A stretch of DNA of 64,000 bases from Candidatus Ozemobacteraceae bacterium (GTDB lineage: Bacteria > Muiribacteriota > Ozemobacteria > Ozemobacterales > Ozemobacteraceae). This document shows positions 24,896 through 34,426 of the stretch, one piece after another (the stretch's first letter is position 1; every line of letters begins with the position of its first letter). The DNA is taken from assembly GCA_035373905.1 (NCBI GenBank), contig DAOSOK010000010.1, positions 50,848-114,847 on the forward strand, given 5' to 3'. Made by a program: the position numbers and the translations under genes. The notes under the pieces were generated by a model. It saw nothing but the letters and a program-made list of their open reading frames with translations. It had not been told where the DNA came from and did no database searches.

Positions 24896-27103
24896 ATGGA
24901 TAATCAGGTACAGATAACCGCCTGTTCGCTGCCCAATCAGACCGTTACGTTCGAAACCGGCCTGATGGCCAACCAGGCTGATGGCGCCGTGGTCGTTCGC
25001 GCCGGAGACTCGGTTGTCATCGGAACCGCCGTCGCGAGCAAATCGGTTCGCGAAGGCTGTGACTTCTTCCCGCTGACGGTCGATTACTTCGAGAAGACCT
25101 ACGCCGCCGGCCGCATTCCCGGCGGATTCTTCAAGCGCGAAGGCCGCCCGACCGGCAAGGAAATCCTCACCAGCCGTCTCATCGACCGGCCCCTGCGGCC
25201 GCTCTTCCCCGACCACTTCTTCAACGACGTCCAGATCGTCGGCATCGTCCTTTCCTACGATCTCGTCAACCAGGTCGACATCCTGGCGATGAACGCCGCG
25301 AGCTGCGCCCTGCTGATCTCGTCGATCCCGTTCGACAACCCGATCGGGGCCGTGCGCGTCGGCAAGATCGACGGCAAGCTGATCCTCAACCCGTCGCCCG
25401 CCGATCTCGAGCACAGCACGCTCGAAATGGTCGTCGCCGGCACCGAGCAGGCCATCACGATGGTCGAGTCCGGCTCCGCCGAAGTGACGGAAGACGAGCT
25501 GATCGAGGCCCTCGGTTTCGCCCACGACAACATCAAGAAGCTGGTTGCCTCGATGCGCGACCTCCAGTCGCGGATTGGCAAGCCCAAGATGGTCGTCGTG
25601 CCGCCGGCCCCCGACACAGAACTCGAGCAGCTCGTGCGCGACACGATCTTCGCGGACGTGCGCGACGCGCTGAACACTGCCGAGAAGACCGCCCGGAAGA
25701 ACAAGTTCCAGGTCATCGGCGACAAGCTCGAGGCGGCTCTGCAACAGAAATACGGTGAGCAGGCCGGCGAAAAGGGCAAGCGCGCCCATGCCATCCAGGA
25801 AGACATCGTCCAGCGCGAACTGCGCCGGATGATCCTCGAGGAAGGCCGCCGCATCGACGGTCGCGGCTTGGCCGACATCCGCCCGATCACCTGCGCCGTG
25901 GGCTTCCTTCCCCGCACGCACGGCTCGGCGCTGTTCACCCGCGGCCAGACCCAGTCGCTCGGCGTCGTCACGCTGGGCGCGGCTTCCGACTCGCAGATCA
26001 TCGACGGCATCGACGAGGAATACAAGAAGCAGTTCCTGCTGCACTACAACTTCCCGCCGTTCTCGACCGGTGAATGCAAGCCCATGCGCGGCCCGGGCCG
26101 CCGCGAGATCGGCCACGGCGCCCTCGCCGAGCGTGCTCTCGCCCGCGTCATGCCGCCGAAGGACGTGTTCCCCTACACGGTGCGCGTCGTCAGCGAGATC
26201 CTCTCCAGCAACGGAAGCTCTTCGATGGCGTCGGTTTGCTCGGGCGCCCTCTCGATGATGGACGCCGGCGTTCCGATCAAGGCCCCGGTGGCGGGCATCG
26301 CCATGGGCCTGATCAAGGAGAACGACAACTTCAAGGTCCTGTCCGACATTCTCGGCGACGAGGATCACTTCGGCGATATGGATTTCAAGGTTGCCGGCAC
26401 CACCACGGGCGTCACCGCCCTGCAGATGGACATCAAGATCAACGGCGTCACCCTCGAGATCATGAAGACCGCGCTCGCTCAGGCAAAGCAGGGCCGCTTG
26501 CACATTCTCGAGAAGATGGTGCAGGCGATCGCGAAGCCCCGCGCCTCGCTGTCGGTCTACGCGCCGCGCATCGAATCGATCGATATCGATCCGGACAAGA
26601 TCCGCAACCTGATCGGACCCGGCGGAAAGACCATCCGCAAGATCCAGGAAGAGTGCAAAGTCCAGATCGACACCGGTGACGACGGCCACGTCACGATCGT
26701 CAGCCCTGACCAGGCCGCGATCGAGAAGGCCCTCCACATGGTTCGCCAGATCACCGAAGACGCCGAAGTGGGCAAAGCCTACACCGGCAAGGTGAAGCGC
26801 ATCATGAAGTTCGGCGCGTTCGTCGAGATCCTGCCCGGCGTCGAAGGCATGGTTCACATCAGCCAGCTCGACCACAACCGCGTGAACCAGGTGGAAGACG
26901 TCGTGAACATCGGCGACGAAGTCACCGTGAAGGTGATCGAGATCGACTCACAGGGCCGCGTGAACCTCTCCCGCAAGGCCCTCCTGCCCGAACCGCCCGG
27001 CGGCGTCCGCCCGCCCGAGCCCGCCCGCGAACCCCGCGGAGACCGCCCTGACCGCGGAGACCGCGGCCCCCGCCGCGATCGCGGCGATCGTCGACCCGAG
27101 TAA
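24896..27103 (+). CDS. pnp: Polyribonucleotide nucleotidyltransferase (PNPase)
   Basis: A phosphorolytic 3'-5' RNA exonuclease in mRNA decay. The 735-residue protein has two RNase PH domains (VTFETGLMANQADGAVVV; then RRIDGRGLADIRPI and HGSALFTRGQTQ), a KH domain (IGPGGKTIRKIQEEC) and an S1 domain (YTGKVKRIMKFGAFVEILPG). It ends in a 40-residue Pro/Arg/Asp-rich tail that most PNPases lack, perhaps an RNA- or protein-binding extension. A GGAG ribosome site precedes the ATG. Strong hairpin follows. Confidence 0.98.
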   Translation: MDNQVQITACSLPNQTVTFETGLMANQADGAVVVRAGDSVVIGTAVASKSVREGCDFFPLTVDYFEKTYAAGRIPGGFFKREGRPTGKEILTSRLIDRPLRPLFPDHFFNDVQIVGIVLSYDLVNQVDILAMNAASCALLISSIPFDNPIGAVRVGKIDGKLILNPSPADLEHSTLEMVVAGTEQAITMVESGSAEVTEDELIEALGFAHDNIKKLVASMRDLQSRIGKPKMVVVPPAPDTELEQLVRDTIFADVRDALNTAEKTARKNKFQVIGDKLEAALQQKYGEQAGEKGKRAHAIQEDIVQRELRRMILEEGRRIDGRGLADIRPITCAVGFLPRTHGSALFTRGQTQSLGVVTLGAASDSQIIDGIDEEYKKQFLLHYNFPPFSTGECKPMRGPGRREIGHGALAERALARVMPPKDVFPYTVRVVSEILSSNGSSSMASVCSGALSMMDAGVPIKAPVAGIAMGLIKENDNFKVLSDILGDEDHFGDMDFKVAGTTTGVTALQMDIKINGVTLEIMKTALAQAKQGRLHILEKMVQAIAKPRASLSVYAPRIESIDIDPDKIRNLIGPGGKTIRKIQEECKVQIDTGDDGHVTIVSPDQAAIEKALHMVRQITEDAEVGKAYTGKVKRIMKFGAFVEILPGVEGMVHISQLDHNRVNQVEDVVNIGDEVTVKVIEIDSQGRVNLSRKALLPEPPGGVRPPEPAREPRGDRPDRGDRGPRRDRGDRRPE

Positions 27104-27120
27104 AAATATCAAATCATATA

Positions 27121-27150
27121 CAATCCCCGGGGCGTCCGCCCCGGGGATTG
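27121..27150 (+). terminator. GC-rich hairpin after pnp
   Basis: CAATCCCCGGGGC, 4-nt loop, then its exact 13-base inverse at 27138-27150. There is no T run after it on the plus strand, so it may act as a transcript-stabilising hairpin or Rho-assisted terminator. Confidence 0.6.
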
Positions 27151-27303
27151 TCGTATCACGCAGCGGCTGATCGCGATCCGCTCGCGGCAGACTCTGGAAA
27201 CACCGCGAAATTCTTCTGCGAATTCCAGAAATGCTTCGTTCCGTTGCGCCGTTGCGGTGGAACCGAACGTCTCCGTGACGTTCACGCGCCTTGGGGTTTA
27301 CGC

Positions 27304-28080
27304 TCAGCCGCTCAACTGGCGGGCGACCTCGAGGTCGTATTCGGCCCGGCGGATCAGCATGTCGCGGTTTTCTTCCTTGAGGTGCTGGATGGCGAGCGTC
27401 TTGACCCGGAGCAGGTGCGTCATCGCCTCCTCCGAACTTATCCAGAGCGGGGCTTCGGGCGGAGCAGAGCGGGGATACACGCGTCTGATCATCTCCCGGA
27501 GGTCTTTCTGGGCCTGGACGAACTTCGTTTTGTACTGGACGTATCCGTCCTTGTTCTTCAGCCGGAAGTAGCATTCCGACATGCTGTCATACAGTTTCAT
27601 CCGGTTCTGGAGATCCTTTTCCGGAAGATCCGACAGGATCTCGTTGAACTTGGAAAGGGCCTGGTCGAATTTGCCGGCGGCATACAGGGCGTTTCCCAAC
27701 GCGATTTCCGGGTGGTTGATCGCCGCCAGCCGCTTCGCTTCCTCGTAAGCCTCGTCACGCAGAGGGGCATCGCCCTTGGGCTGCTTCCGCTTCGAAAGGG
27801 AGCGGGCCATTCCCTGGTCGAAGGCCGACATGGCCGCTTCGGCCCGGCCCGTGTCCAGGTGCCGTTCGGCGAGGGCCATCTGGTGGGAAATGGCCGAGGT
27901 GGATCGGTATGAGGTTTCAGACGTCCCCTTCGGGGACTTCTTATAGGTCGCGTAATCGACGTAGATACGGTCGTGCGAGAAGCGCTTGATGTTCGATTTG
28001 AAGATGGTGCTCAGGAAATTGTAGATCAGGAGGAGCAGAACGATCGTCACCACGACGACGGGCCAGCGTTTCGGTTCCAT
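27304..28080 (-). CDS. Membrane-anchored TPR-like protein of the minor-pilin operon
   Basis: 258 residues. A membrane segment at about 7-25 is followed by a helical region with TPR-like helices (HPEIALGNALYAAGKFDQALSKFNEIL) up to about residue 190 and a charged helical C terminus. It lies 3 nt downstream of the GspJ-like gene, last in the minor-pilin operon, so a role in pilus assembly is likely. I do not recognise a family. Confidence 0.65.
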   Translation of the reverse strand: MEPKRWPVVVVTIVLLLLIYNFLSTIFKSNIKRFSHDRIYVDYATYKKSPKGTSETSYRSTSAISHQMALAERHLDTGRAEAAMSAFDQGMARSLSKRKQPKGDAPLRDEAYEEAKRLAAINHPEIALGNALYAAGKFDQALSKFNEILSDLPEKDLQNRMKLYDSMSECYFRLKNKDGYVQYKTKFVQAQKDLREMIRRVYPRSAPPEAPLWISSEEAMTHLLRVKTLAIQHLKEENRDMLIRRAEYDLEVARQLSG

Positions 28081-28083
28081 ATC

Positions 28084-28884
28084 TCAGAACCTGCCGTCCG
28101 CGTCGGTGCTGCAGAACGTGCCGGGGTTCATTTCTTCGGCGAGCTTGACGCGGCTGTACAGCTTGGCCACGATGTCCAGTTCCTCGTCCCGCCGGTCGGA
28201 ATGGTGCTCGTCGATCCTGCTGTGGACCCGGAGGGTGATGAACGCCGTCGCCGACGCGTTCGCCGCGTTCGCGGTGTCGACGGGAACGATCTTCACGTAA
28301 TCGTCTCCGGCCGTCGCGGTCGGATTGAACTCCTGCGCGTACGGTTTGAAAATAAAGTCGGCGATATTTTCGAGAACGACTTTTTCCTTCGCTTCGTTTT
28401 CGGTGCCGGAATACTGCGAGGCCGGACCCTCGGTGAATGTCGGGGACGCTTCCTGAAACCTCAGTTTGCCGGGGGTCTGCGTGCGCTTCACCTTGCCGTC
28501 GGCGGTCCAGAGATACTCGACCTTCAGCACGTCGATCTGCTGGCGTGCCGGGGGAATGGCTGCTCCGCCAGCGCTGTCGTCGTAGAAAATGTAATCGAGC
28601 GGGGTTCTTGTATATTGAAAACAATACATGCCGAGCTTCTTTTCGGCCGGGTTGACGGCGTAAAACCGGTAACAGGACGCGACATCGCGGCTGATCTGGT
28701 CGAAGAACCAGCGCGCCTCCGACTGCATCTGGCTCATCGAAACGTTGTACCGCATGGTTTCCCGGCCGCCAAAGTAGATTTTCCACGCGTAGCCCATCAG
28801 GAACGTGACGATGACGATCGTCACCATCATCTCCATGAGGGTGAATCCGCGGCGCCCCGGGGCCGTCGTCTCAGTTCTCGCCAT
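28084..28884 (-). CDS. Prepilin-like protein (GspJ/PilW-like)
   Basis: 266 residues with a classical prepilin N terminus, RRGFTLMEMMVTIVIVTFLMG: cleavage after Gly and Glu at +5 of the mature protein. The globular part is long for a minor pilin. Position after a PilV/GspI-like protein suits PilW/GspJ. It overlaps the previous gene by 14 bp. Needs a prepilin peptidase; a TadV-type one is in the window at 49166-49711, but its known substrates are Flp pilins, so another may act here. Confidence 0.8.
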   Translation of the reverse strand: MARTETTAPGRRGFTLMEMMVTIVIVTFLMGYAWKIYFGGRETMRYNVSMSQMQSEARWFFDQISRDVASCYRFYAVNPAEKKLGMYCFQYTRTPLDYIFYDDSAGGAAIPPARQQIDVLKVEYLWTADGKVKRTQTPGKLRFQEASPTFTEGPASQYSGTENEAKEKVVLENIADFIFKPYAQEFNPTATAGDDYVKIVPVDTANAANASATAFITLRVHSRIDEHHSDRRDEELDIVAKLYSRVKLAEEMNPGTFCSTDADGRF

Positions 28885-29365
28885 AATTCACCACCACCGT
28901 GCCGAACCCGAGGCTGAACGTGCGGTCGGGTTCGCGCCACCGGACTTCCATCTCGATGCGGTATTTCGTCGGGTTGGCATCATCGTCCGCATTCGCGACG
29001 ACTTTCGTCTCGAACCGCTCGTAGTAGACCGGCCACGTGATCGAGGAGTCGTCGGACTCGACCATCTTGCCTTTGACCTGCTTCCAGTCGTGAAACAGGC
29101 CGAACGTCGGGGTGTCGAGCTCGCGTCTGACGCCGGCGAAGCCGAGACTTCGGACTTCATCGATGATCGTACGCCCGAGACTCTGGGCGATCATCAGGTT
29201 CTTCGCCTGGGCCGTCGTCTTGTGACTGCTCTGGAACAGCACAATCAGGGGCAGCATGCCGAACGAGAAGATGAGGATCGTCATCAGCAGCTCCGGCGTG
29301 GAAAACGCCGACCGGGGGAGGAGGCGCGAAATGCCGCGAGTATGGCCGGAAGAAGGGTGGATCAC
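28871..29365 (-). CDS. Minor pilin-like protein (PilV/GspI-like)
   Basis: 164 residues. The N-terminal region SAFSTPELLMTILIFSFGMLPLIVL matches a prepilin helix, with Glu at +5 if cut before Phe, but the residue before Phe is Ala rather than Gly. A basic leader of about 19 residues precedes it. The C-terminal part (VYYERFETKVVANADDD) is beta-rich. It overlaps the downstream gene by 14 bp and the upstream gene by 4. Confidence 0.7.
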   Translation of the reverse strand: MIHPSSGHTRGISRLLPRSAFSTPELLMTILIFSFGMLPLIVLFQSSHKTTAQAKNLMIAQSLGRTIIDEVRSLGFAGVRRELDTPTFGLFHDWKQVKGKMVESDDSSITWPVYYERFETKVVANADDDANPTKYRIEMEVRWREPDRTFSLGFGTVVVNYGEN

Positions 29366-31755
29366 TGGGTGGCTCCGGAGAAATGCAGATGCTGGATCCG
29401 CGGGCTCATGACGACGACATGGGCTGCGATTTCGTGCGCTTCAGTGTTCGGTTTCGAAGCGCTGTCGCGCTCCTGGTCCTCCAGGAACTGGTTGATCATC
29501 CAGACCTTGGGCGACGTTTCCGTAAAATATAATGGATTGTTTATATCGTGGAACACCCATAGATCGCCGTCGAGGCGGGACTTCTTCATGAAAAAGTTAC
29601 AGTAGTTGCCGATGATCGAGTTCACCTTGTCCCGGAGGTCGGGAAGCTTGAGCGTCGTGCTCCATTGGGCCGGGATGTCTTCCGGGTTCATGCCGCAGTC
29701 GCGGAAGTCCTGCTCGCTCATGATCCCGTCGGTGGTGCGGATGCCGGCGAGCGAGAAGACCGACGCTTCGATTTTCTTCCCCTTCCCCTCGATGATCAAT
29801 TGGCACTGGTTCAGGTCGGGCAGGGTGCCGTTGCTGTTGAAGGGGTAGTAGACGATCGTCAGGTGACTGTCGCTGCGCGTGCCGTCGTTGGCGCGGGCGG
29901 CGATGATGTTGCCGCGGATCACCGCCGGCTTGAAATTGTCGCCGACGAAAATCATGCCTTTTCCCTTGTACACGACGGGACCGAACGTCTCGAACGTGTC
30001 GAGCCAGTAGAGCCCGTCGAGAATCCAGAAGCCGTCCTTGTCTTTCGGGATCTCCGCCGTGCTTTTCAACTTGTGCGTCGCGGCCTTGAAGAAATACTTG
30101 AAGTTGGTGGGGTAAAAGTTGCGCAGATCCGAGTCGTTCATCGCCGTCGGGGATTTCGGGTCCTGCGGCTTGATGACGAGCCCCACGAGAGAGCCGCCGG
30201 CGTGCCAGAGCAGTTTGGCCGGCGTGGTGATGTTCCGCCAGGCGCCCACGGCGAGATCCTTCACGCCGCTCCAGAGCGCATCGAACAGGCCTTCCGCATC
30301 GCGGAAGTTCCCGTAGTTGAGGCTGAACTCGGGCATCTCGAGACGCGGGTAGTTGTTGGTCGTGTCGAGAATGCGAATGCCGGCCGCATTCCGGATGATG
30401 AAATGCCGGACTTCGGCATAGATCTTCGTCTGCTCGTCGACGTCGGCGTCGTTGAACAGATTGCGGTGCTCGATGCGCAGGTCGGGATCGGGATCGGGCC
30501 AGGTGTCTTCGATCTGGTTGGGGGCGAACGCCGCCTTGCGGCGCTGCGGAACGTATTTCCAGGGGAAGCGGCAGAACGGGCCCGCCGGGAAGAACACCTG
30601 CTTCTTGCGCGTGCCCCGGATGTACTCTTTCTGGAGCTCGCTGATGCCGGTCGTGAGGAACTTGCCCAGGTCGGACCAGGTTGTTTTCTCGCGTTGCGGC
30701 AAATACCCCTTTTTGTAGGTATTGTATTCGAACAACTGCTTCTCGCTGTCGGACATCGTCTCGAAGTCTTTCTTCGTATTGTCGAGATTGTTCCACCATG
30801 CGTAGTCACGGCCTTCCCAGAGGGCTCGGGCGGGGTAGGCAAGATACGATAGGCCATTATATGTATCAGAATATTGGAACGCGAGGTTGAACCCGGGCCT
30901 GCCGTCCGTGCTCGTCTGGAGGAAGGCGCCGTACATCTCGGCCTTGTCGGTCGAGGCCGGGTTCGTATCGGGATTTTCGAGGCCGATCACGGCAGGGCCG
31001 TGAATGTAGATACGCGACTGGTAGGGGTGGTTCCAGAGGACGAGCCTGCCGTTTCCGCGGGAAAGGTCGTTTGCGACCTCGCTCGCGTCGCGCGGATCGA
31101 CGCCAAGGCAGCTGTACAGAGTGTAGTTGCGGCCGATGGGGCCGACGTTCACGACTTTCATGTCGCGGGTGATCTGGAACAGGAACCGGCTTTTCTTCAG
31201 ACCGCTGGTGACGGCGACGGTGACGTCGAACCCGATGCTCAGGTAGAAATCCCGGGTCATCGTGTTGTCGAACGACTTGTCGGCGCGATCTTTCGGGGTG
31301 TAGACGCACTCCGGCTTGGTGAGCGGGCGATGGTCGATCGGGCGGCAGTCTGTGATGCGAGGCTGGACCTTCTCGATCTCGAAGCCGGCGCGCGTCATGT
31401 GGAGCGAGATCAGCGCGTTCGTCTGCGTGACGTAGTTCTTGAATGGCGGCAGAACGTCGAGCAGTGTCGGGTTCAGTCCCGTCGAGCCGCCCTTGTCGCG
31501 GTAGTCGGAGGTGGACAACTGGCGGAGCAGCGGCCCCTTCTTGCCGTCTTCCGAACCGTCCTTGAACAGCCTGTAGAGCTGGACGGTCGCCTCGTCGGCG
31601 GCGGCCTCGGCCAGCTGCTGGGCCATCGTCGCATACACCGAAAAAGCCGCTTGGGTGTATTCCGTACTGGTCGTCTGCTTGAGAAACAGGCCCATGAAGG
31701 CGAGGAGACCGAGAATCAGGACCGCGACGATGTAGGCAAAACCGCGTCGGTTCAT
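29362..31755 (-). CDS. Large GspK/PilX-like pilus protein
   Basis: 797 residues from the ATG at 31755, preceded by AAAGGAGGAGATC. The N terminus RRGFAYIVAVLILGLLAFMGLF resembles prepilin helices but lacks the +5 Glu, as GspK and PilX do. A coiled region (AAFSVYATMAQQLAEAAADEATVQLY) follows, then a long beta-rich body with no domain I recognise. It is first in the operon with the GspI- and GspJ-like genes. At 797 residues it is much larger than typical GspK (about 320). Two A/T-rich codon runs occur (29520-29550, 30851-30873). Confidence 0.75.
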   Translation of the reverse strand: MNRRGFAYIVAVLILGLLAFMGLFLKQTTSTEYTQAAFSVYATMAQQLAEAAADEATVQLYRLFKDGSEDGKKGPLLRQLSTSDYRDKGGSTGLNPTLLDVLPPFKNYVTQTNALISLHMTRAGFEIEKVQPRITDCRPIDHRPLTKPECVYTPKDRADKSFDNTMTRDFYLSIGFDVTVAVTSGLKKSRFLFQITRDMKVVNVGPIGRNYTLYSCLGVDPRDASEVANDLSRGNGRLVLWNHPYQSRIYIHGPAVIGLENPDTNPASTDKAEMYGAFLQTSTDGRPGFNLAFQYSDTYNGLSYLAYPARALWEGRDYAWWNNLDNTKKDFETMSDSEKQLFEYNTYKKGYLPQREKTTWSDLGKFLTTGISELQKEYIRGTRKKQVFFPAGPFCRFPWKYVPQRRKAAFAPNQIEDTWPDPDPDLRIEHRNLFNDADVDEQTKIYAEVRHFIIRNAAGIRILDTTNNYPRLEMPEFSLNYGNFRDAEGLFDALWSGVKDLAVGAWRNITTPAKLLWHAGGSLVGLVIKPQDPKSPTAMNDSDLRNFYPTNFKYFFKAATHKLKSTAEIPKDKDGFWILDGLYWLDTFETFGPVVYKGKGMIFVGDNFKPAVIRGNIIAARANDGTRSDSHLTIVYYPFNSNGTLPDLNQCQLIIEGKGKKIEASVFSLAGIRTTDGIMSEQDFRDCGMNPEDIPAQWSTTLKLPDLRDKVNSIIGNYCNFFMKKSRLDGDLWVFHDINNPLYFTETSPKVWMINQFLEDQERDSASKPNTEAHEIAAHVVVMSPRIQHLHFSGATQ

Positions 31756-31842
31756 GATCTCCTCCTTTCGCCCGCTCCGGAACAGGCCCGCTCTCGACAA
31801 GCGTACTCATTCCAGTGTATCAGACGCCGGAAAAAGCGTCCA

Positions 31843-33405
31843 CTATTCCTCTTTCTCGCCGAACACCTCGGCGGTGAACCGCCACAGCTTCGCATCTGCC
31901 GCGAGGCTCTTCCCGTCGGGAGCGAGATGGCTTCCCGGCGGCAGCCCGGCCTTGAGGCACAGATGGTTCAGGTAGGTGTCGCGGTCCCACCCGTATTCCG
32001 TTGGCACTTGCGGCAGCAGGAGGCCGGAGCCGGGGTATTTCCGCAGCAGGAGCCCGTCGCGGCCGACCTGAATTTCATCGATGCTGGAGACGGGGATCAG
32101 CGGGGAGAGAACGGATATCTCGATGTCGATCTTCGCCAGCTCGCTTGGTTCGACGGCGGGAAACCGCGGGTCTTCGGTCGCCGCGGCGATCGCCATGTCC
32201 TGAATGCCCTGCGAAAGCGGGCTGCGCCCCTCGATCAACCCGATACAGCCGCGCAGTTCGCCGTCGATCTTCAACGTGACGAAAACGCCGCATTTTTCGG
32301 CGAATCTCGGACTCTTCAGCGTCAGAGGCGGACGGCCTTTCCCGTTCAGGACGGCTTCGAGAGTCGTTCTCACCGCCGCGAGCGCTTCCTTGTGAAACTC
32401 GTTCATCTGATCCTCCGGTTTTCCTGCGTTCTGGGAATCGGTCATCGATGTCTCTGCCTGAGGCGGAGTCGGTTGCCCCGTCTGCTCCTTCGCCAGGGGG
32501 AGTCCGGGCGCCTCGAACACCACGGCGGCATAGCCCACGACCCGTTCCGAACCCGATTCGCGGCTGGAATCGGTACGTTCGATTACGCGAACCGTCGCGG
32601 ATGCCGCTTTCATCACCGTAAGAAGGGCCGTGACGCCGTTCAGTCCGCACAACTCCGTCGCGCCCGCCTCGCAGGCCTCCCGAAGCCCGTCGGGATCAAG
32701 GGCCCTGACGGACTCGAGCCCCCGGGAGTCGAGGTGTTCCGCCTCGGCCGCCCCGTGATAATGCGACCAGTCGGTCGAGACCACGAGAAGAACGCGTTCC
32801 GGGCGACCCGAGAGTCTCTTCACCAGCTCGCGGCCGAGAAGCGAACCGTTCCCCGACGGGCCGCCGATGCTGAGAAACACGGAGGGGCGGAGACCGATCG
32901 CCTTGACGAGGAAGGGCAGAACGACTTCGATCGAATGCTCCTCGGCATGCTGGTCGGGGTCCGCGACGCAGACGCCTGCCTCGAGAAGTTCACGCGATGC
33001 GCTGGCGTCTGCAAGAACCGGCCCCAGCGGCGTGTCGAACGCCCCTTCCGGCCACACGGAGATCGTGGGGCGGCCGGACCGGTGATCCAGCCCAAGGACA
33101 TACACGCGGTCGAACCGCTGGCCGGCAATCGCCTTGAACGCCTTCGCCGCTGTCGGGCCGGAATACTGATACCCGGCGTGAGGCGTGATCAGCCCGACGA
33201 GCCGGGATGCGGTGGCGACGGGCACGATGTCTCCCGCGTCCCTGAAAAAACCGTCGAGAAGCGTTTCGAGTTTTGCCGGGTCGCCCGGGTAAAACAGATC
33301 CGCCATGGCCGCCGGCCTGACCTGCGCCGGGGCCGCGCAGACGCTCGCTGCCACCATCGCCGTCGCCAGGAGAAAAACCCGGAACGCTCTCACGCTCTCT
33401 GCCAT
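31843..33405 (-). CDS. Exported Memo-AMMECR1 fusion protein
   Basis: 520 residues. A signal peptide (residues 1-25, ending VCAAPAQ) precedes a Memo domain (about 30-300) with LITPHAGYQYSG (His 76), GLDHRSG (His 108), EEHSIEVVLPFL (His 157), STDWSHYH and CGLNGVTALL (Cys 253). A linker leads to an AMMECR1 domain (about 330-520) with ELRGCIGLIEG. In bacteria these two domains usually occur as separate AmmeMemoRadiSam genes beside a radical SAM gene, with no signal peptide. The radical SAM gene is absent here. I choose the ATG at 33405 because the signal peptide starts there. Biochemical role unknown. Confidence 0.88.
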   Translation of the reverse strand: MAESVRAFRVFLLATAMVAASVCAAPAQVRPAAMADLFYPGDPAKLETLLDGFFRDAGDIVPVATASRLVGLITPHAGYQYSGPTAAKAFKAIAGQRFDRVYVLGLDHRSGRPTISVWPEGAFDTPLGPVLADASASRELLEAGVCVADPDQHAEEHSIEVVLPFLVKAIGLRPSVFLSIGGPSGNGSLLGRELVKRLSGRPERVLLVVSTDWSHYHGAAEAEHLDSRGLESVRALDPDGLREACEAGATELCGLNGVTALLTVMKAASATVRVIERTDSSRESGSERVVGYAAVVFEAPGLPLAKEQTGQPTPPQAETSMTDSQNAGKPEDQMNEFHKEALAAVRTTLEAVLNGKGRPPLTLKSPRFAEKCGVFVTLKIDGELRGCIGLIEGRSPLSQGIQDMAIAAATEDPRFPAVEPSELAKIDIEISVLSPLIPVSSIDEIQVGRDGLLLRKYPGSGLLLPQVPTEYGWDRDTYLNHLCLKAGLPPGSHLAPDGKSLAADAKLWRFTAEVFGEKEE

Positions 33406-33535
33406 ATCGCTCTTGTTATATAATATCACGTCTGAATATTGCGTGCAGGGCGCGTCTCGACGCGCCCTGCAAACAGCCATGTGCTCTCTCTTTCAAACTT
33501 CAGACGTTTCACTTCCACCTGTCTTCACGCCCTGG

Positions 33536-34396
33536 TTACGCCAGGGTGTGAAGATAGGCGGGCGTGAGTTTGCCGGACGCGATTTCCTGGACCGGTCCGG
33601 CCATGAACAGCACGCCATTCTTTTCCTGCGATATCGAAAGGTCGCCGCCCGGCATGTGGACCGTCACCGGCGATTGCAGTTTCTTCGCCCTGATGCCAGC
33701 CGCCGTGACGGCCGTCGCGCCGGTCCCGCAGGCTTGCGTCATGCCGCAGCCCCGCTCCCAGACGTGGACGCGCACTTCGTGAGGCGACACGACCTGAACG
33801 AACTCGACGTTGATGCGCCGGGGATGATTCGCATGCGTTTCCAGCCAGGCGCCGGCACGGACCATCTCGTCCTCGTCCCACGGCTCATCGACGAACAGCA
33901 CCGCATGCGGGTTTCCGACGTTCACATGGATAGGTTCCAGCTTTTCGCCTTCCCAGTCGAGTGGCTTGCGGTCCTTTTCAGCGACCAGCTCGCCGGTCGA
34001 GACAAGATCGAACGAGGCCGAGCCCATCTCGACTCGATACGAGGCCGTGCCGTTGCATGCGCTCTCGAACCGGACTTCGCGGATGCCGCCGCCGGTTTCG
34101 ATCAGCACGGGCTCAATGCCGAGACAGTGGCCCTTGAACAGGTGGGCGACGCACCGGATGGCGTTTCCGCACATTTCGGCCTCGGTTCCGTCGGTGTTGA
34201 ACATCTGCATCCGGCAGTGATGCTTCGGATCGCGCGGATCCATGATGAAGACGATGCCGTCGGCCCCGATGCCGCGCCGTGGATCGCAGAGAAGCTGCAG
34301 GATGCGGGGTTTCTTGAGCCGGGAAAAATCCTGTCCCACCTCGTCAAAAAATACGAAATGGTTTCCCAGGGCGTGCATTTTATGAAACGAATACAT
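33536..34396 (-). CDS. dapF: Diaminopimelate epimerase
   Basis: Converts LL- to meso-diaminopimelate for peptidoglycan and lysine. The 286-residue protein carries the two catalytic cysteines: the first in EMCGNAIRC and the second in ACGTGAT, plus the N-terminal MHALGNHFVFFDE. Length is normal. Its stop lies 130 nt from the Memo-AMMECR1 start. Possibly co-transcribed with the upstream presenilin-like gene, whose stop is 30 nt away. Confidence 0.96.
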   Translation of the reverse strand: MYSFHKMHALGNHFVFFDEVGQDFSRLKKPRILQLLCDPRRGIGADGIVFIMDPRDPKHHCRMQMFNTDGTEAEMCGNAIRCVAHLFKGHCLGIEPVLIETGGGIREVRFESACNGTASYRVEMGSASFDLVSTGELVAEKDRKPLDWEGEKLEPIHVNVGNPHAVLFVDEPWDEDEMVRAGAWLETHANHPRRINVEFVQVVSPHEVRVHVWERGCGMTQACGTGATAVTAAGIRAKKLQSPVTVHMPGGDLSISQEKNGVLFMAGPVQEIASGKLTPAYLHTLA

Positions 34397-34426
34397 GGGA
34401 ACTCCTCTCGGGAATGATTTGTCGCA

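Noticed and set aside
24347..26875. 842-codon open frame on the minus strand
   Set aside because: Opposite pnp, which has clear RNase PH, KH and S1 domains. Shadow frame.
30874..33423. 849-codon open frame on the plus strand
   Set aside because: Opposite the Memo fusion and the GspK-like gene; no recognisable domain.
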